From: Streptomyces acidicola
Lineage (GTDB): Bacteria > Actinomycetota > Actinomycetes > Streptomycetales > Streptomycetaceae
Length of the DNA stretch: 57,399 bases
Reading direction: 5' to 3'
Assembly (NCBI RefSeq): GCF_009377235.1
Contig: NZ_VMNX01000028.1
Location: 1 to 57,399 of the forward strand
Under the pieces are notes generated by a model. It was not told the origin of the DNA. It ran no database searches and saw only the letters and a list, made by a program, of their open reading frames with translations. Shown here in pieces: positions 1 through 10,067 of this stretch. Within the stretch, counting starts at the first letter, position 1. The number at the start of each line of letters is the position of its first letter. Made by a program: the position numbers and the translations under genes.

Positions 1-13
1 TTATAAGAGACAG
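1..13 (+). other. Tn5/Nextera mosaic-end adapter remnant
   Basis: Bases 2-13 read TATAAGAGACAG, identical to the last 12 bases of the 19-bp Tn5 mosaic end used in tagmentation libraries. It sits at the very edge of the window and is followed directly by a 43-bp copy of sequence found again at 511-553. The simplest reading is an untrimmed library adapter at a contig end, not genomic sequence. Confidence 0.85.
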
Positions 14-56
14 GCCGCAGCCCGGCGGCCGCGGCACCGGCGAGGGCGTCACCGGG
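13..56 (+). repeat. 44-bp exact direct duplicate of 510-553
   Basis: Positions 13-56 equal 510-553 base for base, and identity ends abruptly at both sides. In the second copy the sequence is an in-frame part of the prenyltransferase gene. In the first it lies in another frame, next to the adapter remnant. This suggests a chimeric read end (adapter plus a fragment starting at 511) joined to the contig tip, so sequence left of about 57 should not be trusted. Confidence 0.8.
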
Positions 57-721
57 TACTGCGGCCCCCCACTGCCGTCGACAGATCCGCCCGGCAGCTC
101 GCGGCGAGCGGGCGGTGCCGTGCCGACGGCCCTGCGCCTGGAGGGCGTCGCGTTGGGCGCCGACATGGTGGCCGTGGCCCCGAGCAGGAGGTCCAGGGCG
201 CGGGCCGCGGCCATCGCCGCCGGGGCCGCAGCGGTGTGCTTCAACCGGAGGTCGTACGCCCAGACCGTGGCGGTCAGTGCCGACGCCACCGCGAGTGCGG
301 GGCGGCCGGCGCGGGCGGCGAACGTCAGGCCCACCGCGGTCAGGAGTCCAGCCGCACCCAGCGCCGCCGTCGGAGAGATTCGGCCGGAGGGGACGGGTCG
401 ATGGGGACGGTCGACGGCGTCCTCGTCTCGGTCGGCCCAGTCGTTGAGCGCCATGCCCGCCTCGTACAGGCAGAGCGAGGCGCCCACGGCGTACGCCGTG
501 CCCCGACCCGGCCGCAGCCCGGCGGCCGCGGCACCGGCGAGGGCGTCACCGGGCACGGTGAACAGCGCCGAGACTCGGAGCAGTTCGGCCCAGTCCCGCA
601 GCCGCGCCCGTCGCCCGCGCCCTGGTCCGGCGCCCACGGGGGCCTTGCCGTTCCCTGGTCGGGCGGGCTGCGGGGTACGCACCGGGAAAGGAGCGAGGCG
701 GGTCAGAAGGGAGCGGATCAC
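57..721 (-). CDS. UbiA-type prenyltransferase (SCO3242-like), truncated at contig end
   Basis: This is a membrane prenyltransferase of the UbiA superfamily, which transfers a prenyl chain to an acceptor; the acceptor here is unknown. The GTG start at 721 overlaps the stop of the upstream synthase by four bases (GTGA), giving tight coupling. The hallmark Asp-rich motif is present at about residues 87-95 as LNDWADRDED, followed by VDRPHRPVPSG, as in prenyltransferases paired with myo-inositol phosphate synthase in Streptomyces (the SCO3242/SCO3243 arrangement, from memory). Only about 220 codons remain. The C-terminal membrane half and second Asp motif would lie beyond the window, and the leftmost sequence is contaminated by adapter. 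The reading frame runs open to the edge. The family is clear; the product is unknown. Confidence 0.75.
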
Positions 722-1869
722 TGCGCCTCCCGCAGGCGGTTGGCGAACGACAGCAGCGCGGTGAACTGGTCCGAGAGACCCGACGGGCCCGCGTCGGGGT
801 CCTTGAAGTAGAAGCCCAGTTCCGCCAGCGGGCCGGTCAGGCCCGCCTCGTGGGCGCGGGCGACCAGACGGGCCAGGTCCAGGACGAGCGGTGCGGCCAG
901 GGCCGAGTCGCAGCCCTGCCAGATGGTCTGGAGGATCATGCGCGAGCCGAGGAAGCCTTCGAAGGCGATGTGGTCCCAGGCGGTCTTCCAGTCGCCGAGC
1001 ATCGGTACGTCGTCGATGTGTACCTCGCCCTGCGGCGTGTGCCCGAGGGTGTCGGTCAGGACACGCTCCTTGCCGGCGTTCTTCGCTGCGGCCGCGCCCG
1101 GGTCGGCCAGTGCCGCCCCGTCGCCTCCACCCAGCAGATTGGTGCCGGACCAGGCCCGTACTTCCAGGGCGCGCTGGACGAACATCGGGGCGAGCACGGC
1201 CCGCAGCAGCGTCTGGCCGGTCTTGCCGTCACGACCCGCGTGGGGAAGTCCGCCGGCCGCGGCGGCGTCCGTGAGAGCCGGGGTGCGCAGCCCGGTGGAC
1301 GGCGTGAAGTTGACGTAGGGGCAGCCGGCGCGCAGGGCGGCGGCCGCGTAGAGGGAGCTGGGCGGCAGCCGTACGGCGTCGGGCGCGGGCAGCGGCTCCG
1401 TGGAGGAGACGTTGACGACGACCACCCGTGCCAGTGCGTTGCGCACGCGGAACGAGGTGAGGTCCGCGGCGAACTCCGCGATGAGTTCCTCGTCGCTGCG
1501 AGTGTCGCCCGGGGCCGGGCCGCCGAGCCGTATCTCCTCGTCCGCGGCTTGAAGTTCGGCGCGCACGGCGGGGGCGAGCCCGTGCGGCAGGACGCCCGCG
1601 TCGGTGAGGTGTTCGGCCCGCTTGGGCAGCGGGCAGTGGGCGGTGTCGTGGCCGCCGAAGACGAGTGAGGACAGGGGCGGCAGACCTGTGCCGTCGAACG
1701 GTGGGGTCTCGGTGACCATGCCGGTCGGCGGCTGCAGTCCGGCGGTGATCGCCGCGCATCCGGCGACGGCGGTGGTGGCAACCGATCCGCGGGCTCCGAC
1801 GAACCAGACACCTGTGCGTGCGGTACGCCCGCCGATCTGGGGCTCCGATACGTTCCCGTCGTTGTTCAC
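718..1869 (-). CDS. Inositol-3-phosphate synthase family protein
   Basis: A homologue of 1L-myo-inositol-1-phosphate synthase, the NAD-dependent enzyme that cyclises glucose 6-phosphate. About 383 residues. A Rossmann loop, VGARGSVATT, lies near residues 24-33. Later family-like segments include FTPSTG, SGTNLLGGGDG and the Lys-rich FYFKDPD near the C-terminus. I prefer the GTG at 1869 to the ATG at 1887 because GGGAGG stands six bases before it. The downstream prenyltransferase overlaps by four bases, so the two probably act in one pathway, perhaps an inositol-containing prenyl or lipid product. Whether this is the housekeeping Ino1 or a specialised paralogue cannot be told here. Confidence 0.85.
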   Translation of the reverse strand: MNNDGNVSEPQIGGRTARTGVWFVGARGSVATTAVAGCAAITAGLQPPTGMVTETPPFDGTGLPPLSSLVFGGHDTAHCPLPKRAEHLTDAGVLPHGLAPAVRAELQAADEEIRLGGPAPGDTRSDEELIAEFAADLTSFRVRNALARVVVVNVSSTEPLPAPDAVRLPPSSLYAAAALRAGCPYVNFTPSTGLRTPALTDAAAAGGLPHAGRDGKTGQTLLRAVLAPMFVQRALEVRAWSGTNLLGGGDGAALADPGAAAAKNAGKERVLTDTLGHTPQGEVHIDDVPMLGDWKTAWDHIAFEGFLGSRMILQTIWQGCDSALAAPLVLDLARLVARAHEAGLTGPLAELGFYFKDPDAGPSGLSDQFTALLSFANRLREAQ

Positions 1870-2162
1870 GGGCTGCCTCCCTGCCATGTCGATGTTCCGA
1901 AGTGGTTGGAGGACGGTGGGCGGGGGCTCGAGTGCCTCCCGCCCACCGTCGGCATGTGGGTGGCTTTGGCCGCGGCCCAGAAGGGCTGCTCGTGGTGGGC
2001 GCGGTTACGGCGTGCGAGTGGGCGGCAGAAGGCCGCCGGTGAGAAATGCGGGGTACCTGAGGGTTCTTGGCCCTGCGCTGTGTCGGGCCGTCCTCCGTAG
2101 GCCGGTCAAACGAGCGGCGCGCCGTGCGACCTGAACGCGCCGTCAGTCTCGAACCATTGTGT

Positions 2163-2184
2163 GGTCCCTGTGCACGGAGGGACC
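2163..2184. promoter_or_regulatory. Inverted repeat upstream of the inositol-phosphate-synthase gene
   Basis: Arms GGTCCCT and AGGGACC (7 bp, perfect) flank an 8-base centre. It lies about 300 bp before the synthase start, in the 602-bp gap 1870-2471, where I see no gene. It could be an operator or a weak hairpin; there is no direct evidence of function. Confidence 0.3.
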
Positions 2185-2247
2185 GTAGCCTCGTTCGTCC
2201 TTGACCGGAACCCCTTGCGCAACTAAGACGGCAAACTTCTTCCCGAG

Positions 2248-2279
2248 TCAGGACAAAGCCGTGTCCGGGCAGCCCGGAC
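2248..2279. promoter_or_regulatory. Operator-like element shared with the ROK gene upstream region
   Basis: TCAGGACAAAG (2248-2258) and TCCGGGCAG (2264-2272) recur, closer together, at 10211-10229 upstream of the ROK regulator gene. Here they merge into a perfect dyad, GTCCGGGC-A-GCCCGGAC, at 2263-2279. This end of the cassette could be a second binding site for the same regulator. Alternatively the dyad may be a terminator for the sugar isomerase gene, which ends at 2472 on the minus strand. Confidence 0.4.
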
Positions 2280-2471
2280 CAGCCCGGCGGCTCTCCGCCA
2301 CCGGGCACTGACCTGGCGCCCTCTCAACAGGTCGGGAAAGGCAGTTACAGTTCGCCAGCGCCCCAACTGGAGAAGGTCTGGACCGATGTGCGGTGCCGCC
2401 ACGAGGGCGCGACCTGCCACGACGGCGCCGCTCAAAACCGGCGGCATGGCGCGCCTCTTACAGCGGAGCGT

Positions 2472-3479
<1,008 letters not shown>

Positions 3480-3511
3480 GGTGCCTCCGAGCGGGGTTCC
3501 TTGCCGGATCT

Positions 3512-4726
3512 CTACCGGGCTTCGGCCTCGACGGCCTGGACAGGGGTGTAGACGGAGTTCTTCTGCGCGCTCTCCTCCACCGCGGCGAGCACCCGCTGCA
3601 CCTGCAGACCGTCGGCGAACGACGGCATCGGGTGGGTGCCGGACGCGATGGCCTCGACGAGGTCGCGGGCCTGGTGGGCGAAGGTGTGCTCGTAGCCGAG
3701 CGCGTGGCCCGGTGGCCACCAGCCCTCCAGGTACGGGTGCTCGGCCTCGGTGACGACGATCCTGCGGAACCCCGCCGTGACGGGGGGCTCTCGATGGTCG
3801 TGGAAGGACAGCTCGTTGAGCCGCTCCAGGTCGAAGGCGAGCGAACCGAACTCGCCGTTCACCTCCAGCCTCAGGGCGTTCTTGCGACCCGACGCCATAC
3901 GGGTCGCCTCGAACGTGGCGAGCGCCCCCGAGGCAAGCCGGCCGGTGAAGACGGCCGCGTCGTCGACCGTGACCGGCCCGCGCCGGGTGGCGCCGGACGC
4001 GGCCAGGCCGGAGGAGGCGCCGTCGAGGCGGGGGCGTTCCTTGACAAAGGTCTCCATCTGGGCGGAGACCCCTACCAGCACCTCACCCGCCAGGTACTGG
4101 GCGAGGTCGACGATGTGCGCGCCGAGGTCGCCGAGCGCCCCCGACCCCGCATGCTCCCGCTGCAGCCGCCACGTCAGCGGGAAGCCGGGGTCTACCAGCC
4201 AGTCCTGGAGGTAACTGACGCGTACGTGGCGCAACGTGCCGAGCCTGCCGTCCGCGATGAGCCGGCGGGCGTAGGTGAGGGCGGGCACGCGCCGGTAGTT
4301 GAAGCCCACCATGGCCAACTGGCCGCGCGAGCGGGCCGCTTCGGCGGCCGTGACCATGGCCTCCGCCTCGGCGACCGAATTGGCCAGCGGCTTCTCACAC
4401 AGTACGTGCTTACCCGCCTCCAGCGCCGCGATCGCGATCTCCGCATGGCTGTCGCCCGGGGTGCAGATGTCGACGAGTTGCACGTCGTCGCGGGCTATGA
4501 GGGCGCGCCAGTCGGTCTCCGCCGCTGCCCAGCCATGCTTGTCGGCCGCCGCCCGCACGGCGTGCGCGTCGCGGCCGGCGATCGCGGCCAGGACCGGCCG
4601 CAGCGGCAGGTCGAACACGTGCCCTACGGTGCGCCACCCTTGTGAGTGCGCGGCGCCCATGAACGCGTAGCCGACCATGCCCACGCCGAGTGTCGGCGGT
4701 GCGGTCCCACTGTCCCTCTGTTCCAT
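3512..4726 (-). CDS. Gfo/Idh/MocA family NAD(P)-dependent oxidoreductase
   Basis: 404 residues. The N-terminal Rossmann fold shows [12 protein letters not shown] at 16-27, and the family signature CEKPLA is near residue 110. The C-terminal Gfo/Idh domain includes [14 protein letters not shown], the usual DxxxH-type active-site helix. Members oxidise sugars, inositols or their derivatives at C1-C3. The ATG at 4726 is preceded by GAGGAGGAATCCGT, an ideal ribosome site, which decides against the 19-residue longer frame. It lies between the solute-binding protein and the isomerase genes, so import, oxidation and isomerisation are encoded in order. Resemblance to inositol or levoglucosan dehydrogenases is only at family level. 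Confidence 0.87.
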   Translation of the reverse strand: MEQRDSGTAPPTLGVGMVGYAFMGAAHSQGWRTVGHVFDLPLRPVLAAIAGRDAHAVRAAADKHGWAAAETDWRALIARDDVQLVDICTPGDSHAEIAIAALEAGKHVLCEKPLANSVAEAEAMVTAAEAARSRGQLAMVGFNYRRVPALTYARRLIADGRLGTLRHVRVSYLQDWLVDPGFPLTWRLQREHAGSGALGDLGAHIVDLAQYLAGEVLVGVSAQMETFVKERPRLDGASSGLAASGATRRGPVTVDDAAVFTGRLASGALATFEATRMASGRKNALRLEVNGEFGSLAFDLERLNELSFHDHREPPVTAGFRRIVVTEAEHPYLEGWWPPGHALGYEHTFAHQARDLVEAIASGTHPMPSFADGLQVQRVLAAVEESAQKNSVYTPVQAVEAEAR

Positions 4727-4795
4727 ACGGATTCCTCCTCGTCGGAGTGTCAACTGACTCATCGCTGTGTTCGCGGGGCACACGGCCCGGACCGG

Positions 4796-5845
4796 TCAGA
4801 TGAAGCCGGTCGGCAGGTACTGGTCGACGTTGTCCTTGGTGACCACGGCCGAGTAGAGGGTCAGCGAAGACGGGATCTCGAACTCGGCGAGGCCACCGAC
4901 GCCCTTGCCCTGGCCGAGCGCCCGGGCGAGATCGATGGCGGAGGCGGCCATCGTCGGCGGGTACAGGACGGTCGCCTTGAGCACGCTGTTGCCGGCCTTG
5001 ATGGCGTCCATCGCGGACTTGGCACCCGCGCCGCCGACCATCAGGAAGTCGTCGCGACCGGCCTGGTCGATGGCGCGCAGCGCGCCCACGCCCTGATCGT
5101 CGTCGTGGTTCCACAGCGCGTCGAAGCTCGACTGGGCCTGCAGCAGTTGCGCCATCTTGGCCTGGCCGGACTCGACCGTGAAGTCGGCCGCCTGGCGGGC
5201 CACCTTCTTGATGTTCGGGTAGTTCTTCAGGGCGTCGTCGAAGCCCTTGGTGCGCTGCTGGGTCAGCTCCAGGTTGTCGACGCCGGCGAGTTCGACGACC
5301 TTGGCGTTCTTCTTGTCCTTGAGCTGTTCGCCGATGTAGTGCCCGGCGTTGAGTCCCATGCCGTAGTTGTCGCCGCCGATCCAGCAGCGGTACGCCTGCG
5401 GGGAGTTGAAGATCCGGTCGAGGTTGATGACCGGAATGCCCGCCCGCATGGCCTGGAGGCCGACCTGGGTGAGCGCCTTGCCGTCGGCCGGCAGGATCAC
5501 CAGGACGTCGACCTTCTTGTTGATCAGCGTCTGGATCTGGCCGATCTGCTGGGCGGTGTCGTTGGACCCCTCGGTGATCTCCAGCGTGACGTCGGAGTAT
5601 TTCTTCGCTCGCGACTTGGCGTTGTCGTTGATGGCGTTGAGCCAGCCGTGGTCGGCCTGGGGGCCGGCGAAGCCGATGGTGACAGGCTTGCCCGGCTTGT
5701 CGTCCGCGGCCGGGGCTGCGTTGTCCGCGGCCCCCTCCTGGTTCTTGGTCTCATTGCTGGTGCAGGCCGTCAGCAACGCGCCGGCGGAAACGGCTGCGGT
5801 GCCGAACAGGAGCGCTCTGCGGCTGGTGGCGGGGGTTCTTGCCAT
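4796..5845 (-). CDS. Ribose-type ABC transporter substrate-binding lipoprotein
   Basis: 349 residues. The N-terminus TSRRALLFG followed by a hydrophobic stretch and the lipobox LLTAC marks a twin-arginine-exported lipoprotein. The mature part is a periplasmic-binding-protein type I fold of the RbsB class (PVTIGFAGPQADHGWLNAI, VLVILPADGKAL, PVINLDRIF). It would capture a sugar or cyclitol outside the membrane and deliver it to the permease and ATPase encoded just upstream. The ATG at 5845 is chosen because it begins the signal peptide; the ribosome site is weak (AAGGG about 10 bases away). A gap of 100 bp separates it from the permease stop. Confidence 0.9.
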   Translation of the reverse strand: MARTPATSRRALLFGTAAVSAGALLTACTSNETKNQEGAADNAAPAADDKPGKPVTIGFAGPQADHGWLNAINDNAKSRAKKYSDVTLEITEGSNDTAQQIGQIQTLINKKVDVLVILPADGKALTQVGLQAMRAGIPVINLDRIFNSPQAYRCWIGGDNYGMGLNAGHYIGEQLKDKKNAKVVELAGVDNLELTQQRTKGFDDALKNYPNIKKVARQAADFTVESGQAKMAQLLQAQSSFDALWNHDDDQGVGALRAIDQAGRDDFLMVGGAGAKSAMDAIKAGNSVLKATVLYPPTMAASAIDLARALGQGKGVGGLAEFEIPSSLTLYSAVVTKDNVDQYLPTGFI

Positions 5846-5945
5846 GGCGGATGGACCCTTCGACTGGGCGGTGTGCGTCAGATGGAGGATGAGGGGGTGC
5901 CGGACGGCGGTGTCAGGGGCCGCCGTCCGGCGGCGCTGCACGGCG

Positions 5946-6977
5946 TCAGGCGTCGCCGCCGCGCAGCGAGCGGCGCTGGACCAGGACGGCGGCGACGATG
6001 ATGGCGCCCTTCGCGATCTGCTGGACAGCGGTCTCGAGGTTGTTCAGGGCGAAGATGTTGGTGATCGTGGTGAAGACCAGGACACCGAGGACGGAGCCGA
6101 TGATGGTGCCGCGACCGCCGCTGAGCAGGGTGCCGCCGATGATCGCCGCGGCGATGGCGTCCAGCTCGTAGAGGTTGCCGTTGGTGTTCTGACCCGAGCC
6201 GGCGAGCACGATCAGCATGAACGCGGCGATACCGCAGCACAGTCCGGACAGCAGGTACAGGTACAGGCGCTGGCGGCGGACGTCGATGCCGGCGAGGCGT
6301 GCCGCTTCCGCGTTGCCGCCGACCGCGACGGTGCGGCGGCCGAAGGTGGTGCGGTTGAGCAGCAGCCAGCCGATGACGGTGACAGCGGCGAAGATCAGAA
6401 CGAGGGGCGGGATGCCGAGGATGTAGGCGTCCCTGGCACCGAGATCGAGCACTGATTCGACGGTGACGACCTGGGTGCTGCCGTCCGTGATCTGCAACGC
6501 CAGGCCCCGGGCGGAGGCGAGCATGGCCAGCGTCGCGATGAACGGCACCATCCTGCCGTAGGCGATCAGCAGACCGTTGACAAGACCACAGCCCACACCG
6601 ACGATCACCGCCGTGAAGAGGATCCCCGCGAAGCCGAACTCCTGCGTGGCCACGGTCGTCGCCCACACCGAGGCGAGCGCCACCATCGCGCCGACCGACA
6701 GGTCGATCCCGCCGCTGGTGATGACGAACGTCATTCCGACGGTGACAACGCCGATCACGGACGCCTGGGTGAGGACGAGCTGTAGGTTGCTCGTCGCCAG
6801 GAACTGGTCCGGTGCGGTGATGCCACCGACCGCGACGAGGACGGCGAGGACTCCTAGCAATGACAGACTGCGCACGTCCCACCGCAGTCGGGGTCGGCGC
6901 GAACTCTCCCCGTCCTCCGCGGGCTTGGCGGCGGACGTCGGCGCTTGCTTCTGCGCCGCAGTGGCCGGCTGCGTCAT
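5946..6977 (-). CDS. Ribose/inositol-type ABC transporter permease (RbsC family)
   Basis: 343 residues with a Pro/Ala-rich cytoplasmic start and 8-10 hydrophobic segments. The family landmarks FVITSGGIDLSVGAMVAL and the EAA-like loop GGNAEAARLAGI are present. It forms the membrane channel of a CUT2-class sugar importer. The start codon overlaps the stop of the ATPase gene by four bases (ATGA), so both should be made in balance. CUT2 systems use one permease as a homodimer, consistent with a single permease gene here. Confidence 0.9.
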   Translation of the reverse strand: MTQPATAAQKQAPTSAAKPAEDGESSRRPRLRWDVRSLSLLGVLAVLVAVGGITAPDQFLATSNLQLVLTQASVIGVVTVGMTFVITSGGIDLSVGAMVALASVWATTVATQEFGFAGILFTAVIVGVGCGLVNGLLIAYGRMVPFIATLAMLASARGLALQITDGSTQVVTVESVLDLGARDAYILGIPPLVLIFAAVTVIGWLLLNRTTFGRRTVAVGGNAEAARLAGIDVRRQRLYLYLLSGLCCGIAAFMLIVLAGSGQNTNGNLYELDAIAAAIIGGTLLSGGRGTIIGSVLGVLVFTTITNIFALNNLETAVQQIAKGAIIVAAVLVQRRSLRGGDA

Positions 6978-8497
6978 GGCGTCAGGCTCCCTTCCATCAC
7001 AAGATCAAGTACACGGTGCTCGTCGAGCTCCCGGGCGTCCGCCGTGTGCACGACGCTGCCTTCACGGAGCACCAGCACCCGGTCGGCGAGACCCAGGACT
7101 TCGGGCACCTCACTGGACACGAGAAGTACGGCCAGGCCCTCGTCGGCCAGCCGGCGAATCACTGCGTAAAGCTCCGCCCGGGCGCCGATGTCGACACCCC
7201 TGGTCGGCTCATCCAGCAACAGCACCTTGCAGCCGCGCAACAGCCAACGTGCGAGCACTGCCTTCTGCTGGTTGCCACCGGACAGGGTCCTGATCGCGGC
7301 ATCGGGATTGTCCGGCCGAAGGGACAGTTCCCGAACCGCCTGGTGCGCCGCAGCTCGTTCGTTACGCCGGTCGAGCCAGCCCGCGCGGGCGAACCGGGAC
7401 AGGGTGGAGATCGAGACATTGCTGCTGACGGACTCCAGCATCAGCAGGCCCTGCGCCTTGCGTTCCTCGGGCGCGAGGCCGATGCCTGCGTGGACGGCGG
7501 CGCGGACACTTCCGGGGCGCAGGGGTGCGCCGTCGACGAGGACACGGCCGCCGTCGGGCTTGCGAGCCCCGTAGATCGTCTCCAGGATCTCGCTGCGCCC
7601 GGACCCGACGAGCCCGGCCAGACCGACGATCTCACCGGGCCGCAGCTCCAGATCGACGGGCGCGAACTCCCCTCGCCGGGTCAGCCCTTCGACCTTCAGC
7701 ACTGGATCTCTCCCTGCGGCGAACCCGGCCTTGGGGCGCTCGGGGAAGACGTACTCCACATTCCGCCCGGTCATCAGGGCCACGACCTCATCGGTCGGCG
7801 TCGACTCGGCAGGCAGCCCGCCCGCGACCGACCGGCCCTCCTTCAGGACCGTGACCCGGTCGCCGATGCGCCGGATCTCCTCAAGACGGTGGGAGATGTA
7901 GATGACGGCGACACCCTCCGCCGTCAGATCGCCCACGATCCTGAAAAGGTTGTCCACCTCTTCGGGGTCGAGCGCCGCCGACGGCTCGTCCATCACGATC
8001 AACCGAACCTCGTGGGACAGCGCGCGGGCCATCGAGACGATCTGCTGCTGCGCCGCGGACAGGTCGCCGACGAGCCTCGCCGGATCGATCTCCGAGTGCC
8101 CCAGACGTTTCAGCAACTCCGCGGTCGCCGTGCGGGCGGCAGAGCCGCGCACGACGAACCCGGCGGAGGTGGGTTCGTGCCCGAGGAAGACGTTCTCCGC
8201 GACGGACAGCCCCTCGATCAGGTCGAGTTCCTGGTAGATGGTGGCGATGCCGAGACGCATGGCGGCGATCGGCGATCCCAGAGTCACCTGCTCATCGCGC
8301 CAGGTGATCACGCCGCTGTCCGGCTGGTGAGCTCCGGCGAGCACTTTGATCAAAGTGGACTTGCCGGCCCCGTTCTGGCCGAGCAGGCAGTGGACCTCGC
8401 CGGCCTGGACCTCGAGATCCACGCCGTCAAGGGCGCGAACGCCCGGGAACGACTTGGTGATACCGGACATGGTGAGCAGGGGTGGTTGTGGTGCCAT
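6974..8497 (-). CDS. Sugar ABC transporter ATP-binding protein (RbsA/MglA-type, two ABC domains)
   Basis: 507 residues carrying two nucleotide-binding domains in tandem. The first has Walker A GQNGAGKST at 40-48, signature LSAAQQQIVSMARAL and Walker B LIVMDEPSAAL. The second has a degenerate Walker A, GLVGSGRSE, but an intact LSGGNQQKAVLARWL and LLLDEPTRGVD, as is usual in CUT2 ATPases. It powers the adjacent permease. The ATG at 8497 has GAGGGG nine bases upstream; 49 further in-frame codons upstream look non-coding. It is the first gene of the transporter operon, with a 379-bp regulatory gap to the ROK gene. Confidence 0.9.
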   Translation of the reverse strand: MAPQPPLLTMSGITKSFPGVRALDGVDLEVQAGEVHCLLGQNGAGKSTLIKVLAGAHQPDSGVITWRDEQVTLGSPIAAMRLGIATIYQELDLIEGLSVAENVFLGHEPTSAGFVVRGSAARTATAELLKRLGHSEIDPARLVGDLSAAQQQIVSMARALSHEVRLIVMDEPSAALDPEEVDNLFRIVGDLTAEGVAVIYISHRLEEIRRIGDRVTVLKEGRSVAGGLPAESTPTDEVVALMTGRNVEYVFPERPKAGFAAGRDPVLKVEGLTRRGEFAPVDLELRPGEIVGLAGLVGSGRSEILETIYGARKPDGGRVLVDGAPLRPGSVRAAVHAGIGLAPEERKAQGLLMLESVSSNVSISTLSRFARAGWLDRRNERAAAHQAVRELSLRPDNPDAAIRTLSGGNQQKAVLARWLLRGCKVLLLDEPTRGVDIGARAELYAVIRRLADEGLAVLLVSSEVPEVLGLADRVLVLREGSVVHTADARELDEHRVLDLVMEGSLTP

Positions 8498-8777
8498 GAG
8501 GATTCCCCTCGGCGGATGCGGGCCGTGAGCGGGCAGGGCTGGGCAGGGTTGTTCAGGTACGTGGGCAGCTCTTGAATGCCCCTGGCGTCGTGTGCGCTGG
8601 GGCGTAGGGACTGAGGAGGGCAGGGCAGGCCCGATGGCCGGCAACCATGCAGTGGTGGCAGCCGCCGACGCTTCATGCGGGGGTTACGGCGGTGATGTGG
8701 GTGTCGCGGTGGGTCTACGGGTGTTGCGAGGGCGCCGTGGGGTTGCCGAGGCGTACTGGGTGCAGGATCGCCAATGC

Positions 8778-8823
8778 GGTTGCAGTGACGCTTGGTTGTA
8801 GTGGCGCTTGGTTGTATGGCGCC
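8778..8823 (-). repeat. 16-bp tandem repeats in the ABC-operon promoter region
   Basis: Positions 8778-8793 (GGTTGCAGTGACGCTT) and 8794-8809 (GGTTGTAGTGGCGCTT) are adjacent copies with two differences, followed by a partial third copy from 8810 and a looser GGTTGCAGTGG at 8829-8839. They lie in the 379-bp gap between the ROK gene stop and the ATPase start, where the ABC operon promoter must be. Iterated regulator sites are possible. I see nothing else in 8498-8876. Confidence 0.45.
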
Positions 8824-8876
8824 ACAGGGTTGCAGTGGCCCGAGTGGTGGTCCGTTGCCGACGAGGGCGGCAGCGG

Positions 8877-10067
8877 TCAGGCCGGTGAGAAGACGTGGTC
8901 GCTGATGAGCCGGGCCGCGCCGATGGCTCCGGCGGCCGGTCCCAACTCACCCAGCACAATCGGCAGGTTGCCCGTGGCCAGCGGCAACGACTGCCGGTAC
9001 ACCTGGGTCCGGACGCTGGCCAGCAACGTGTGCCCGAGCCCGGTCACACCGCCGCCGATCACCACCAGCCCCGGATTGAAGAAACTGACAAGGCCGGCGA
9101 TGACCTGCCCCAGACGCTTCCCGCCCTCCCGGATCAGCTCCAGAGCCACCGCGTCCCCTGCCGCCGCGGCAGCCGACACGTCCTCGGCCGTCAGACGCCC
9201 GGCCGTCTCGAGCCGGGCAGCGAGCTGTACCGACCGGCCCTCACGTGCGGCCTGCTCCGCGTCACCGGCCAACGCGGCACCACTGAAGTGGGCCTCCAGG
9301 CAGCCCCGGTTGCCGCACGCACACGCGCGACCGCCCGGTTCCACCTGAATATGACCGATGTCGCCGGCACTGCCGGTCGTCCCCCGGTGGACCTCACCGC
9401 CGACGACGATGCCGCAGCCGATGCCGGTGCCGATCTTGACGCACAGGAAGTCGCCCACGGAGCGTGCGACGCCCGCGTGCTGCTCCCCCATCGCCATCAG
9501 GTTCACGTCGTTGTCGACCATGACCGGGCAGCCGAGTTCCTGGCTGAGCGCCTCCCGTACGGGAAAGCCGTCCCAGCCGGGCATGATCGGCGGCGCGACC
9601 GGTACGCCCTCGGGGAAGCGGACCGGTCCCGGGACGCCGATACCGGCGCCGTCGAAACCCTCCGCGACACCGGAGGCCTTCAGCTTGGCGGCCATGGACA
9701 GCACCTGCTCGAAGACCGCTACCGGCCCCTCCCGGACATCCATCGGTTGATTCAGATGCCCCAGGACCTCCAACTCCGCGTTCGTCACAGCGACATCGAC
9801 CGACGTGGCACCGATATCGACACCGAGGAAACGCAGTGTCGGCGCGAGCCGGATGTTGTGCGACCGCCGGCCGCCCCGGGACGGAGCCAGCCCGTCCGCG
9901 ACAACCAGCCCCGTCTCCAGCAGCCGGTCCACTTCAACTGCCAGCTTCGAACGGGACAGGTCCACCAGATCACCGATCTGGGCACGAGAGTTGGACCCGT
10001 TGTCACGCAGCAGACGAAGCAGCCGCGCCTGATGCGCGTTCTCAGGTCGAGCAGTCATCCGTCTCAC
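8877..10067 (-). CDS. ROK family transcriptional regulator
   Basis: 396 residues. An N-terminal MarR-like winged helix (about 26-55, SRAQIGDLVDLSRSKLAVEV) is joined to a ROK sugar-kinase fold with LGVDIGATSVDVAV at 81-94 and the zinc motif CACGNRGCLE. Such proteins bind DNA and respond to a sugar or sugar phosphate, as XylR and NagC do. It lies upstream of, and on the same strand as, the ABC/dehydrogenase/isomerase cassette, so it is probably its local repressor. The GTG at 10067 follows a very strong purine stretch (GGAGGGGAGG); an ATG at 10058 is an alternative start. Operator-like sequence lies about 145 bp upstream. Confidence 0.9.
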   Translation of the reverse strand: MRRMTARPENAHQARLLRLLRDNGSNSRAQIGDLVDLSRSKLAVEVDRLLETGLVVADGLAPSRGGRRSHNIRLAPTLRFLGVDIGATSVDVAVTNAELEVLGHLNQPMDVREGPVAVFEQVLSMAAKLKASGVAEGFDGAGIGVPGPVRFPEGVPVAPPIMPGWDGFPVREALSQELGCPVMVDNDVNLMAMGEQHAGVARSVGDFLCVKIGTGIGCGIVVGGEVHRGTTGSAGDIGHIQVEPGGRACACGNRGCLEAHFSGAALAGDAEQAAREGRSVQLAARLETAGRLTAEDVSAAAAAGDAVALELIREGGKRLGQVIAGLVSFFNPGLVVIGGGVTGLGHTLLASVRTQVYRQSLPLATGNLPIVLGELGPAAGAIGAARLISDHVFSPA

